Source of the DNA: Haladaptatus caseinilyticus
GTDB lineage: Archaea > Halobacteriota > Halobacteria > Halobacteriales > Haladaptataceae
Reading direction: 5' to 3'
DNA: 64,000 nt
Assembly (NCBI RefSeq): GCF_026248685.1
Contig: NZ_CP111036.1
Span: 1,922,001 to 1,986,000 of the forward strand
Shown here: positions 25,740 to 34,702 of the stretch, piece by piece
Layout of the letters: each line of letters opens with the position of its first letter
How positions within the stretch are numbered: the first letter of the stretch is position 1
The notes under the pieces: generated by a model
Told to the model about the DNA's origin: nothing
Database searches by the model: none
What the model saw: only the letters and a program-made list of their open reading frames with translations
Position numbers and translations under genes: made by a program

Positions 25740-26169
25740 ACAATACCAATGTACATCGACAACCATTCAAAAACACTTTCGGTTTTTCGCAGAATCTTGA
25801 CCTAAACGACAGCATTATCGATTAAATTTGCATTTTTATATATTCCAGGTGATGATGGTAAATACGGATACTGGTAGACAATTTCGTCCAACCTCTCCGG
25901 TCGAATCGACTGTTCATTTCATGGACTTTCGAGTCGAAACTCCGTTGTGATAAATTGACACGGGGACGTTCACACGGACATGTTTATAAGTGCTGTCGTG
26001 GTCGGTCCCTCGGGCGCGTTTCGATTACAGAACGCCACACCGAACGGTTTGTGCCCCCGTAAATCAGGGGGACGTGCGCACCGGAGAGAACGAAACCGAA
26101 CTTCGTACCGACCGAACAACGGCCGAACGTGGTATTGGGGCGTGCTTCGCGGCCGGAACGACCGCGCTA
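25740..26169. other. Intergenic region with a TATA-like box and GC hairpin
   Basis: The 430-base gap between the symporter and ilvD carries no convincing ORF. On the plus strand a good TATA-like TTTATAAG lies near 25983-25990, and 65 bases on a hairpin CCCCC-GTAAATCA-GGGGG occupies 26054-26071. That layout could encode a small RNA starting near 26010, or could be the 3' end structure of ilvD read on the other strand. The left part (25800-25860) is very AT-rich and probably holds the symporter promoter. Confidence 0.3.
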
Positions 26170-27882
26170 TTACCGTTTCGCGCTCGGGTTCGTCACCGCG
26201 CCGTTCGCCGCCGACCCGAACGAAGCGCCGTATTTGGCGAGGACGCCGGAAGAGTACGGTGCCTCACCGGGTTCCCAATCATCCAACCGTGCCGATATTT
26301 CCTCGTCCGACAGAGCGACTTCGAGCGTCCGGTTCGGAATGTCTACTGTCACCTCGTCGCCGTCTTCGAGCACTGCAATCGGGCCGCCGTCACGGGCCTC
26401 CGGCGCAACGTGGCCGACCATCGGGCCGCGGGTTGCACCCGAGAACCGTCCGTCCGTGAGTAGCGCCACGTCGTCCTCGTGGCCCTGTCCGACGACTGCC
26501 GCGGTGACGCCGAGCATCTCGCGCATGCCGGGGCCGCCGCGGGGACCTTCGTTACGAATCGCGAGGACGTCACCCGATTCGATGTGCCCTTCTTGGACGT
26601 ACTGCATTGCATCTTCCTCGTTCTCGAAGACGCGGGCAGGGCCAGTGTGATGGAATTTGTCGTCGCCGGTCACCTTCAGCACCGCGCCGTCCGGTGCGAG
26701 ATTTCCGGTCAGAATCTTGATTGCGCCCTCCTCGTGGAACGGGTCGTCCGCGGACCGGATGAAGTCCACGTCTGCGTCCACATCCCCCGTGACGCCAAGA
26801 TAGTCGAGTTCCTCCTCGATGGTTCGCCCCGTCACGGTCATGGCGTCACCGTGAATGTGTCCCGAATCGAGCAGTCGGCGGAGGACGGTCGGCACGCCGC
26901 CGATTTCGTGGAGGTCCTGCATGACCCGCGTGCCGCCGGGTTGGAGGTTGACGATTTTGGGCGTCCGGCACGAAATCTCGTCGAAGTCCTCGATTTCGAG
27001 GTCGATTCCGGCCTCCGCCGCCAGCGCGAGGAGGTGGAGCACCGCGTTGGTCGAACCGCCCATGGCGACCTGAATCGCGATGGCGTTCTCGAACGACTTT
27101 CGGGAGAGAACGTCCGAGGGCTTGCGGTCGTTTTCGATCGCGTCGAGGACGAGTTCGCCCGCGTTCTCCGCGACGTCGTAGCGCTCGTCCGACTCGGCGG
27201 GCGGACTTGCGGACCCGAGGGGAGCCAATCCGAGGGCTTCGCTAATCGAGGCCATCGTGTTCGCGGTGAACATCCCACCGCAGGACCCCGCACCGGGACA
27301 GGCGTCGTGTTCGAGTTCGATCAACTCCTCCTCGGTCATGTCGCCGTGGGCCACAGCCCCCACGCCTTCGAAAACGTTCTGGACGGTTACCTCGCGCCCC
27401 TCGTGCTCGCCGGGCAGGATGGAACCCCCGTAGAGGAAGACGCTCGGCAGGTCGGTTCTGATGGCGGCCATCATCATACCGGGAAGGTTCTTGTCACACC
27501 CCGCGACCGTCACGAGGGCGTCCATGCGCTCGCCGAACGCGACGAGTTCCACGCTGTCTGCGATGACTTCGCGCGAAATGAGACTCGCTTTCATCCCCTC
27601 GGTACCCATCGAAATCGCATCGGAAATGGTGATGGTGCCGAACTCGATGGGCATCCCGCCCGCCGAATCGACGCCTTCGATGGCTGCATCGGCTACGTCG
27701 TCTAGATGAACGTTACACGGCGTGATGTCGGCCGCGGGGTTCGCCACCCCGACCATCGGGGAGGAGAGGTCGTCGTCGTCGAACCCCATCGCCCGGAACA
27801 TCGCTCGGTGTGGGGCGCGTTCCGGTCCCTCGGTGACTTCACGGCTTCGTAATCCGTCATCTTTCTCGCCACTGTTGCTCAT
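26170..27882 (-). CDS. ilvD: Dihydroxy-acid dehydratase
   Basis: The 570-residue IlvD/Edd-family enzyme dehydrates 2,3-dihydroxyisovalerate and its methyl homologue to the 2-oxo acids, the step after IlvC. Iron-sulfur ligands are in [12 protein letters not shown] and [16 protein letters not shown], and a first cysteine lies in ITPCNVHL. Other marks are [14 protein letters not shown] and [15 protein letters not shown] near the C terminus. It lies 7 kb from the ilv-leu operon and is transcribed alone in the opposite direction, so its control is separate. ATG 27882 fits a leaderless start. Confidence 0.95.
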   Translation of the reverse strand: MSNSGEKDDGLRSREVTEGPERAPHRAMFRAMGFDDDDLSSPMVGVANPAADITPCNVHLDDVADAAIEGVDSAGGMPIEFGTITISDAISMGTEGMKASLISREVIADSVELVAFGERMDALVTVAGCDKNLPGMMMAAIRTDLPSVFLYGGSILPGEHEGREVTVQNVFEGVGAVAHGDMTEEELIELEHDACPGAGSCGGMFTANTMASISEALGLAPLGSASPPAESDERYDVAENAGELVLDAIENDRKPSDVLSRKSFENAIAIQVAMGGSTNAVLHLLALAAEAGIDLEIEDFDEISCRTPKIVNLQPGGTRVMQDLHEIGGVPTVLRRLLDSGHIHGDAMTVTGRTIEEELDYLGVTGDVDADVDFIRSADDPFHEEGAIKILTGNLAPDGAVLKVTGDDKFHHTGPARVFENEEDAMQYVQEGHIESGDVLAIRNEGPRGGPGMREMLGVTAAVVGQGHEDDVALLTDGRFSGATRGPMVGHVAPEARDGGPIAVLEDGDEVTVDIPNRTLEVALSDEEISARLDDWEPGEAPYSSGVLAKYGASFGSAANGAVTNPSAKR

Positions 27883-27907
27883 GACTGTGGGTAAGGGTGG
27901 CGTGGGG

Positions 27908-27918
27908 GGTTAAAACCT
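27908..27918 (-). promoter_or_regulatory. TATA-like box of ilvD
   Basis: On the minus strand GGTTTTAACC-like sequence is centred about 30 bases ahead of the ilvD ATG (27882), which is the spacing of a leaderless haloarchaeal promoter. Confidence 0.4.
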
Positions 27919-27949
27919 CCCGATGCGACAGACCTTGCTGCCGAATCAC

Positions 27950-28258
27950 CTACTCCAGCTCGGACAGAATATCGTCGGTAAGCGCTCGTGCCTGCTTGAC
28001 ATGCTCGTCGGCTTTCTCGCTCCCCGTCCCCTCGACGTGCGAGAGCAGTTCGTCGGCCTGCGAGACGCGCAGTTCGACCACGGATTCGGGTGCGTTCCTC
28101 GCATCGCCGACGACTGCCTCTGCTTCCCCGAGATACTGGCTCGGTCTGGTGGCGACCGGTAACGATGCGGTCGCTTCGAGGTGGTCGTACAGGTCAGTGA
28201 CGAGTCGGTGAATATCGGTGATAGTTGTAGTTCGTGGGTGACTCCCTTCGGTTTGTCG
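27950..28258 (-). CDS. Small helical protein reading frame lacking a normal start codon
   Basis: Directly after the sulfurtransferase stop one minus-strand frame is open for 102 codons to a TAG at 27950. From about 28222 it reads like a real haloarchaeal protein: ITDIHRLVTDLYDHLEATAS, then YLGEAEAVVGDAR, then VSQADELLSHVEGTGSEKAD and a final ALTDDILSELE. It is acidic, helical and in one frame. There is no ATG, GTG or TTG between the preceding stop (28259) and this region. Either the start codon was lost, an ATC/ATT is used, or the frame is a chance feature. Position and phase suggest a formerly coupled second gene of the sulfurtransferase unit. Confidence 0.45.
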   Translation of the reverse strand, partial: RQTEGSHPRTTTITDIHRLVTDLYDHLEATASLPVATRPSQYLGEAEAVVGDARNAPESVVELRVSQADELLSHVEGTGSEKADEHVKQARALTDDILSELE

Positions 28259-29146
28259 CTACTCTCCCTCCCCGGTTTCGATCGGTGCACGGACCAGGTT
28301 TCCCCACTCGGTCCACGACCCATCGTAGTTACGCACGTCGTCGAATCCGAGCAGTTCGTGGAGTGCGAACCATTCTATCGACGAGCGTTCCCCCACTCGG
28401 CAGTAGGCGATGATCGACTCCTCACCGTCTACATCGTGGTCGGCGTAGAGCTCACGCAGTTCGTTGGCGGTCTTGAATCGTCCATCGTCCGCCAGCACTT
28501 CCGCCACCGGGACGTTGCTCGCGCCGGGGATGTGTCCGGCGCGCTGAGCCGTCTCTTTCAGTCCCTCCGGAGCGATGATTTCGCCCGTGAACTCCTCCGG
28601 CGACCGAACGTCAACGAGTGGGAGCCCGGACTCGATCGCTTTGTCAACCTCGTCCTTGTACGCCCGAATTCCTTCGAACGGGCCGCGGGCGTGGTACTCG
28701 ACTGCGGGATGGTCGGGTTCTTCGTTCGTGAGTTCGTAGCTATTTTCCACCCAGTAATCCTTTCCACCGTTTAGCACGCGAGCATCCTCGTGGCCGTAGT
28801 ATTTGAACTCCCAATAGGCGAACAGCGCGAACCAATTCGGAATCCAGCCGTCGCCGTAGAAGACGACGGTGGAGTCCTCACTGATTCCGGCCTCGCCGAC
28901 CACCTGCTCGAAATCGTCTTTCTTCAGGATGTCGCGCTCCGTCGCGTCCGAGAGGTCTTCGTCCCACTGCATGCCGATCGCGCCGGGGATGTGACCTTCG
29001 TCGTAGCGCGACGGAAAATCGCTGTCGGGCGATTCGGGGCTGTTCACTTCCACGAGTCGATAGGCCGGGTCGTCGCTCTCGAACTCCTCGATGTGGTCTT
29101 CCACCCAGTCCGCCGAGACGAGTACGTCGTTTGCGTAGTCGGGCAT
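28259..29146 (-). CDS. Sulfurtransferase with two rhodanese domains
   Basis: The 295-residue protein has two rhodanese modules. The N-terminal one (about 5-140; VLVSADWVEDHI, HIPGAIGMQWDEDL) lacks the catalytic cysteine and the C-terminal one (about 165-285) has it in the loop IIAYCRVGERSS. Such proteins pass sulfane sulfur from thiosulfate or mercaptopyruvate to acceptors such as cyanide or thiols. I start at ATG 29146 (MPDYANDVLV) because nine upstream codons look like untranslated sequence. It is divergent from the small coiled-coil ORF. Confidence 0.9.
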   Translation of the reverse strand: MPDYANDVLVSADWVEDHIEEFESDDPAYRLVEVNSPESPDSDFPSRYDEGHIPGAIGMQWDEDLSDATERDILKKDDFEQVVGEAGISEDSTVVFYGDGWIPNWFALFAYWEFKYYGHEDARVLNGGKDYWVENSYELTNEEPDHPAVEYHARGPFEGIRAYKDEVDKAIESGLPLVDVRSPEEFTGEIIAPEGLKETAQRAGHIPGASNVPVAEVLADDGRFKTANELRELYADHDVDGEESIIAYCRVGERSSIEWFALHELLGFDDVRNYDGSWTEWGNLVRAPIETGEGE

Positions 29147-29256
29147 CGAAGGGTGGACGACGGGGTGAACCAAAACGTTCGCGGCCGGATTTGCTTCTGC
29201 AAGTGTTGGTCGGCGGAGCCGATAGGACTACTTCCCCGACGAACGTCGGGTCGTGC

Positions 29257-29523
29257 ATGGCTTTTCGCTCGATACGCGAGATGGCGTCGATCCTCGATGA
29301 GTCGCGGGATGCGATCCGGGAGGGTCGAATCGCCATCGAGGAGGCCAAATCGGAACTCGAAGCGCGGCACAGGGCGAGAAAGCGACGAATCGAACGCATC
29401 GAACGGGCAATCGAGTTGATTCGAACCGACGGGTTGGAGGCAGACCTACAACGTCTCGTTATGACGCTCACGCACCACGACGATTTCGACCACGAGGGTG
29501 GACACAGCGAACGGGGAATGTGA
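29257..29523 (+). CDS. Small coiled-coil protein of unknown function
   Basis: The 88-residue ORF starts MAFRSIREMASILDES and is almost entirely predicted helix with charged heptads (AIREGRIAIEEAKSELEARH, then RRIERIERAIELI). It ends with a His/Asp-rich tail (THHDDFDHEGGHSERG) that could bind metal. It lies 110 bases from the divergent sulfurtransferase start. No family is recognised, and a chance ORF is possible, but the ordered heptads favour a real gene. Confidence 0.5.
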   Translation: MAFRSIREMASILDESRDAIREGRIAIEEAKSELEARHRARKRRIERIERAIELIRTDGLEADLQRLVMTLTHHDDFDHEGGHSERGM

Positions 29524-29761
29524 CACGATCCGACGCGGCATCCATTGGATGGCCGAAGCGGCCAGTTCGAAACCTCTCCCGGTCCGCGGGATTGGCGTGC
29601 CGAGGTATCGAACGAACCCATGAGATGGCCAAACCATAAATAACATTTTCAAATAGAGAACTATTCGTAGTTTAAAGATAACCAACGGCACCAAAAATAA
29701 AATTTGGTCGATATACTTATTAAGAATACTTCGTATTATTTGCATACAGGAGACACAGTTA
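29524..29761. promoter_or_regulatory. AT-rich catalase upstream region
   Basis: The 238 bases ahead of the catalase gene are AT-rich from about 29630 onward, with a TATA-like ACTTATTAAG near 29716-29725 about 40 bases before the ATG. A purine-rich AGGAGA (about 29747-29752) sits about 9 bases before the ATG and could act as a Shine-Dalgarno sequence, which is uncommon among the leaderless genes here. Confidence 0.35.
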
Positions 29762-31348
29762 ATGTCCGAGGACACACCGAAACACGGCATGGGTGAGCCC
29801 GATTACGAGAAAGCGGACGTCGAGAAAGAGACGCTCACGACGAACTCCGGGGAACCGGTCCCCGACAACCAGAACTCACGGAGCGCCGGTCCCGAGGGTC
29901 CCCTCCTCATGAAGGATTATCACTACTTCGAGAAGATGGCCCAGTTCAACCGGGAGGAAATTCCGGAGCGAATCGTCCACGCGAAGGGTGGTGGTGCGTT
30001 TGGTACGTTCACGGTCACGAACGACGAAATCAGCGAGTACACGATGGCCGATATGTTCGCCGAGAAGGGCAAGGAGACCGACCTCGTCGTCCGTTTCTCC
30101 ACGGTTGCCGGTTCGCGCGGTGCGCCTGACACCGTCCGTGACCCCCGCGGATTTGCGGTGAAGTTCTATACCGAAGAAGGAAACTGGGACATGGTCGGTA
30201 ACAACACGCCGGTCTTTTTCATCCGTGACCCCTCGAAGTTCCCGGACTTCATTCATACACAGAAGGAAGTGCCAGCGAACGGTCTGAACGACCCGACGCC
30301 ACAGTGGGACTTCTGGTCGCTCTCCCCCGAGTCACTCCACCAGATCACGACGCTGTTCAGCGACCGGGGCATACCAGCCTCGTGGCGACACATGAACGGT
30401 TACTCCAGCCACACGCTCTCGCTCTACAACGACGAAGGCGAGCGCTACTGGGTGAAGTTCCACTTCAAGACCGACCAGGGTATCGAAAACCTCGACCCCG
30501 AGAAGGCAACGAAACTCGCCGGCGAGAACCCACACTACCACCGTGAGGACCTCTGGAAAGCTATCGAGGAGGGGAACTATCCGACGTGGACGCTCAAGGT
30601 CCAGATTATGCCCGAGGAGGAGGCAGCGGAGTACGACATCAACCCGTTCGACCTCACTCGCGTCTGGCCGCACGACGACTACCCGCTCATCGAAGTCGGG
30701 ACGATGGAACTGAACGAGAACCCGGACAACTTCTTCCAGGACATCGAGGAGTCCGCATTCTCCCCCGCTCACGTCGTCCCCGGCATCGCGCACAGCCCGG
30801 ACAAGATGCTCCAAGGACGAATCCCGTCCTACGACGACGCCCATCGATATCGCCTCGGCGTCAACTTCGAGGACATCCCCGTGAACAAACCGAAAAACAC
30901 GGAGAAGGCGAACTACCACCAGAACGGCTTCATGCGTACGGACGGCAACAACGGCGGCGGCCCCAACTACGAGCCGAACAGCTTCGGGGGCCCCGTAGAG
31001 AGGCCGGAAGTCGAACAACCGCCACTCGACATCTCTGGCGAGGCCGACCGCTACGAGATGCAAGAGCGCATCGATAACTACAAACAACCCGGCGATATGT
31101 TCCGCGACGTCATGTCCGAGGAACAGCGCGAGCACCTCATGGACAACTTCGCGAACAGCATGGAACCCGTGGACGAAACCATCCAGAAACGCCAACTCGC
31201 TCACTTCTACAAGGCGGACCCCGACTGGGGACGTGGCGTCGCCGAGCGACTCGGCCTCGACATCGAGGATGCCGTCGATGACCGACTCCTCGAAACCGAC
31301 GACGACGAGGTTGCGGAAGCCGACGTCGTCGCGGAACTACTGGACTAA
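29762..31348 (+). CDS. Monofunctional heme catalase
   Basis: The 528-residue enzyme breaks down hydrogen peroxide in the cytoplasm. The catalytic His73 is in [14 protein letters not shown], the distal Asn about residue 147 is in [13 protein letters not shown], and the proximal heme-ligand Tyr is in [15 protein letters not shown]. The length suits the small-subunit clade (about 480-530). The N terminus is acidic and the C terminus has an extra acidic tail, as is common in halophiles. The 3' end is followed at once by the S9-peptidase remnant. It is not a bifunctional KatG, which would be about 730 residues. Confidence 0.95.
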   Translation: MSEDTPKHGMGEPDYEKADVEKETLTTNSGEPVPDNQNSRSAGPEGPLLMKDYHYFEKMAQFNREEIPERIVHAKGGGAFGTFTVTNDEISEYTMADMFAEKGKETDLVVRFSTVAGSRGAPDTVRDPRGFAVKFYTEEGNWDMVGNNTPVFFIRDPSKFPDFIHTQKEVPANGLNDPTPQWDFWSLSPESLHQITTLFSDRGIPASWRHMNGYSSHTLSLYNDEGERYWVKFHFKTDQGIENLDPEKATKLAGENPHYHREDLWKAIEEGNYPTWTLKVQIMPEEEAAEYDINPFDLTRVWPHDDYPLIEVGTMELNENPDNFFQDIEESAFSPAHVVPGIAHSPDKMLQGRIPSYDDAHRYRLGVNFEDIPVNKPKNTEKANYHQNGFMRTDGNNGGGPNYEPNSFGGPVERPEVEQPPLDISGEADRYEMQERIDNYKQPGDMFRDVMSEEQREHLMDNFANSMEPVDETIQKRQLAHFYKADPDWGRGVAERLGLDIEDAVDDRLLETDDDEVAEADVVAELLD

Positions 31349-31392
31349 CGACGCGAAGCGCCGATTCGGCCCCAATTTCGTTTTCTACCTTC

Positions 31393-31607
31393 CGTCCCAT
31401 CGAGTATACCGAAAACCTCAGCGAACCGCTGCTGATGGTTCACGGCATCAACGACCGCCGCGTGCCCATCTCACGGGCAAGATCGTTCCGCGACGCGCTC
31501 GAGACGGACGGTTTCGAGGAAGGCATGGAAGCACCGACATCGAACAGAAGATTCGGTCGTCCGAACTCGTCGTCGATTTCCTCGAGCGACGGGTTTCGAC
31601 GGAGTGA
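31393..31607 (+). pseudogene. C-terminal remnant of an S9 (prolyl oligopeptidase-type) peptidase gene
   Basis: Just after the catalase stop, one frame reads IEYTENLSEPLLMVHGINDR, the alpha/beta-hydrolase strand with the catalytic Asp region (HGxNDxRVP), and goes on to FRDALETDGFEEG. A second frame from 31527 reads GSTDIEQKIRSSELVVDFLE and stops at 31607, the usual end of such peptidases with the catalytic His region deleted. The break at about 31520-31527 needs a frame change and a deletion of several residues including the GHG-type histidine motif. No start or earlier part of the gene exists in the window, so this is a dead fragment. Confidence 0.6.
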
Positions 31608-31608
31608 G

Positions 31609-32583
31609 TCAGGGGAGCACAGCCAATCCGCGCGCCGTCTGTCGTTCGAACTCGGTCGGCCATTCGACGACCAACTCCTCCCACGTCGTCCCTCCATCCT
31701 CGGTTCGGAAGACACCACGGTTGTTGACGGCGTACAGTTCGTTGTCCGATTCATCGACGGCGAACACTGCCCGAGTGACACCATCACCCGTCGGGATACC
31801 GTCCAGTTGCTCCCACGGTTCGCCGTCCCGTTTTCGGTAGACGTAGGATTCGGCGGCGTCGGCGTTGTGCGCAGTTCGCGGACCGGTCGCACTTGAAACG
31901 AGGACGGTATCCGGGTCGTCGGGGACTACCGCAACGCTCCAGCAGTATCGATGATCGAGACCCTCCTGTGGATACGCCCACGTTTCGCCACCGTCCACGG
32001 ACTCGGCGTAGCCGTCTCCGGCGGCGGTCCAAACGCGGTTCGGGGTCTCGGGATGCGTCGTTAACGAGTGGTTGTCCCGGCGAGCGTCGGGAACGCGGTC
32101 CTCCCACGTCGATCCTGCATCGTGGGTTTGAACGAGTGCACCGGCCTCGATGCCGACGTAGAGGTGTTCCGGGTCGTGTGGGTCCGGTTCTATCCATCGA
32201 ACGTGGTGGGTGTGGGGCCGTGGCGGAAACGACCACTGTGGTTCGGACGGTAACTCCGTTAGCCCTTCTCGGTGTACCCACGATTCGCCACCGTCTTCGC
32301 TTCGATACACGCGACTCGGTTCCGTACCGACCCACACCGTCTCCGGGTCGGATGGGTCGATGGCGAGCGACATCACGGACTCCCGAATCGTTTCTCCCCC
32401 GACCGAGTGGAACGTTTCGCCTCCGTCGTCGCTTCGGAAGAGTCCGGCATCGAAAGTCCCACAATAGACGTGGTCGGTCGTTGCACTGACACACTCCAAA
32501 TCGTGCCCCTCCAATCGAACGTCGGTCGTTCCCGTTCCGTCGGCGACGAGCAACCCGCCTCGCATCGCAGCGTACAGGTTCAT
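31609..32583 (-). CDS. BNR-repeat beta-propeller (sialidase/photosystem II stability factor-like) protein
   Basis: The 324-residue protein has repeated Asp-box type motifs such as FRSDDGGETFHSVGG, YRSEDGGESWVHR, QTHDAGSTWEDR, ESVDGGETWAYP and FRTEDGGTTWEEL. These mark a six- to seven-bladed propeller of the glycosyl hydrolase/Vps10 BNR type. Catalytic residues of true sialidases are not evident, so it is probably a ligand-binding propeller of unknown role. There is no signal peptide: the first residues MNLYAAMRGGLLVADGTG already belong to the first blade. Confidence 0.85.
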   Translation of the reverse strand: MNLYAAMRGGLLVADGTGTTDVRLEGHDLECVSATTDHVYCGTFDAGLFRSDDGGETFHSVGGETIRESVMSLAIDPSDPETVWVGTEPSRVYRSEDGGESWVHREGLTELPSEPQWSFPPRPHTHHVRWIEPDPHDPEHLYVGIEAGALVQTHDAGSTWEDRVPDARRDNHSLTTHPETPNRVWTAAGDGYAESVDGGETWAYPQEGLDHRYCWSVAVVPDDPDTVLVSSATGPRTAHNADAAESYVYRKRDGEPWEQLDGIPTGDGVTRAVFAVDESDNELYAVNNRGVFRTEDGGTTWEELVVEWPTEFERQTARGLAVLP

Positions 32584-32693
32584 ACTGATGACTACGTGTT
32601 GGAGGGGCCTGAATCTAGGGCACGATATCGTATGCTATCTCGCCTCGAATATTTGTAGGAGCGTTTACACCGGTGCCACCCCTCTAATAAAAC

Positions 32694-33341
32694 ATGGTCG
32701 CAATCGCCGAGTTCGTCATCCCATCCGAAGACTTCGATATCGGCCGTGTTTTCGAGAACTTACCGGGTGTCTCGGTCGAATTCGAGCGAATCATTCCGAT
32801 GCCGGACGTCGTCGTTCCGTTCGTTTGGGTTCGCGGCGTAAACGTGGAAGCCGTCGAGCAAGCGGCGAGTACACACGAGGCGATTCATACCATCCGGCTT
32901 GTAGACGAAATCGGAGACGACCGAACGCTGTTTCGGATCGAGTGGAGTCGGTCGGTCGAAAACACGTTAGCAACCCTCGTCGAAATGAACCTCACCATTC
33001 TGTCCGCTCATGGAACTGATTCGGAATGGCGATTCGAGTTCCGGGCGGAGACCCACGACGACATACGTGAATTCCTGGAATACTGCCGCGAACGGGACGT
33101 TCGGACGAAACTCGTCAGAATCCACCGAGTCGATGCTCCCGGATTCTCGGACAACTTCGGACTCTCCGAAGCACAGTACGAGGCGCTCGTTCTCGCCCAC
33201 CAGTTCGGTTATTTCAACGACCCGCGCGAATCGTCGCTCGAAGACATCGCCCCGGTGTTGGACATCTCGCGACAGGCACTTGCCAGACGAATACGACGCG
33301 GACTGTACGTTCTTCTCGGGGAAACCATCGTGCGAGAGTAA
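32694..33341 (+). CDS. HTH transcriptional regulator, bacterioopsin-activator (Bat) type
   Basis: The 215-residue protein has an N-terminal region of the Bat/HTH_10 associated type (about 1-155: VWVRGVNVEAVEQAASTHEA, then RTLFRIEWS) and a C-terminal HTH_10 domain (about 156-215: GLSEAQYEALVLAHQFGYFN and LEDIAPVLDISRQALARRIR). Such regulators sense redox, light or small molecules in haloarchaea and bind DNA through the C terminus. It lies upstream of the HalOD1 gene on the same strand (73-base gap), suggesting a signalling unit. Confidence 0.85.
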   Translation: MVAIAEFVIPSEDFDIGRVFENLPGVSVEFERIIPMPDVVVPFVWVRGVNVEAVEQAASTHEAIHTIRLVDEIGDDRTLFRIEWSRSVENTLATLVEMNLTILSAHGTDSEWRFEFRAETHDDIREFLEYCRERDVRTKLVRIHRVDAPGFSDNFGLSEAQYEALVLAHQFGYFNDPRESSLEDIAPVLDISRQALARRIRRGLYVLLGETIVRE

Positions 33342-33414
33342 CACCGGTGTCGTTTCATTGCATAGTAAACGTACATGGCAAAGCCATCGTCATTCGAAGA
33401 GTACGTACTCACCA

Positions 33415-33669
33415 ATGACTGAAACTGACGCCTCCAAGTCGTTTGACGGTCCCCAATCCGGGAGCCTCATCGTTATCGGGGAGTTGGCCGAGACGGTTGG
33501 CGTCGAACCGCACGAACTCCAACCGCCGCTGTACGACGTTATCGATCCCGAAATCCTCGACCGACTCGTTCGCCGGGATGGCGACGCCACGGATGCATCG
33601 GTATCGTTTACCTACCGTGAATTCACCGTCGTCGTTCGCTCCGATGGCTACGTCTCCGTCGAATCGTAG
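33415..33669 (+). CDS. HalOD1 output domain protein
   Basis: The 84-residue protein is a single HalOD1 domain: VIGELAETVGVEPHELQPPL, then YDVIDPEILDRLV and a strand-rich end VSFTYREFTVVVRSDGYVSV. HalOD1 is a haloarchaeal signalling output domain of unknown chemistry. It follows the Bat-like regulator, so the two may act together. The ATG at 33415 is used. Confidence 0.85.
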   Translation: MTETDASKSFDGPQSGSLIVIGELAETVGVEPHELQPPLYDVIDPEILDRLVRRDGDATDASVSFTYREFTVVVRSDGYVSVES

Positions 33670-33792
33670 TTTGGCGACGCGTTCTACTTTCCCGGCTCTA
33701 CCGCGCAAACGGCGTATGGATTACTGGCACCGCGTGAACAGCTTCGGGATACGGTTTCGCCGGTAATTCCCGATACGTTCGATCACTCCGGT

Positions 33793-33981
33793 CTACTGTG
33801 ACGGTGCTCCATGATTCCTCGCGATGTATCCCGCGACGCGGTTACGAACGTCCTTCGATGTGATGTTCGTCAGCTTCGAGACGCTCTCTTTGTTCTGGTC
33901 GAAATCGTCGGTGAACGCCTCCGGATAGCGTTCCAACAGTATATCGCCCACTTTCTTTACGTACGCTGGTCGAACTGGCAT
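33793..33981 (-). CDS. 30S ribosomal protein S17e
   Basis: The 62-residue protein begins MPVRPAYVKKVGDILLERYP and contains TNITSKDVRNRVAGYIAR, the eukaryotic/archaeal S17e pattern. The start is set at 33981; five upstream codons would only add a non-family stretch. S17e is a component of the small ribosomal subunit present in eukaryotes and archaea. The C-terminal tail is short, as usual in archaea. Confidence 0.93.
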   Translation of the reverse strand: MPVRPAYVKKVGDILLERYPEAFTDDFDQNKESVSKLTNITSKDVRNRVAGYIARNHGAPSQ

Positions 33982-34042
33982 CGGAAAGGGTCTCAACGGC
34001 GCAAAACAAAACCGTTCGGGTGGGAAACCGCGATGCGGGTCG

Positions 34043-34576
34043 CTACTGTTTTACCTTCTCGCCGAACTGCTCGCGAACCTTCCGTATTTTCGGCCCGGCG
34101 TTGATCGTGCAGTAGGCGTCGTTGGGATTCTTCTCGAAGTAGTCCTGATGGTACTCCTCGGCCTCGTAGAAGGTACCCAGCGGTTCGACTTCGGTGACGA
34201 TGGGGTCGTCATACGCGTCGGCAGCTTCGAGTTGGTCGATGAACGTTTCGACGATCCCTTTCTGTTCGTCGTCGTGGTAGTAAACAGCGGAGCGATACTG
34301 TGTTCCCACGTCGGGACCCTGCTTGTTGAGCGTCGTCGGGTCGTGAATGGTGAAAAACACCTCCAACAGTTCGTCGTAGGTCACCGTCTCCGGGTCGTAT
34401 TCGACCTGGATAACTTCGGTGTGGCCCGTCTCACCCGAGCACACTTCCTCGTAGGTTGGATTTTCGACCGACCCACCGGCGTAACCGGACGTAACCGATT
34501 CGACGCCGTCTAGCTCCTTAAACGCCGCTTCGGTGCACCAGAAACAACCGCCGCCGAGTGTCGCCTTTGCAGTCAT
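34043..34576 (-). CDS. msrA: Peptide-methionine (S)-S-oxide reductase
   Basis: The 177-residue enzyme reduces methionine sulfoxide in proteins. The catalytic motif GGGCFWC is at residues 8-14, with Cys11 as nucleophile. Other marks are VTSGYAGGSVENPTYEEVCSG and the HQDYFEKNPNDAYC end, which holds the likely resolving Cys. The length is normal. The gene is alone between S17e and the deacetylase lipoprotein gene, with MsrB not in the window. Confidence 0.95.
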   Translation of the reverse strand: MTAKATLGGGCFWCTEAAFKELDGVESVTSGYAGGSVENPTYEEVCSGETGHTEVIQVEYDPETVTYDELLEVFFTIHDPTTLNKQGPDVGTQYRSAVYYHDDEQKGIVETFIDQLEAADAYDDPIVTEVEPLGTFYEAEEYHQDYFEKNPNDAYCTINAGPKIRKVREQFGEKVKQ

Positions 34577-34702
34577 AGCTACCTATTCGCGTCGGAGCTG
34601 TTAAGATTCTCCGGTGGCGGTCAGTTCTGTAACGTCTCGATACCGACAGAATCGGAAATGTCGTGTCCGCTGGCGATTTGAATGAAATGAACGGACGATC
34701 GG

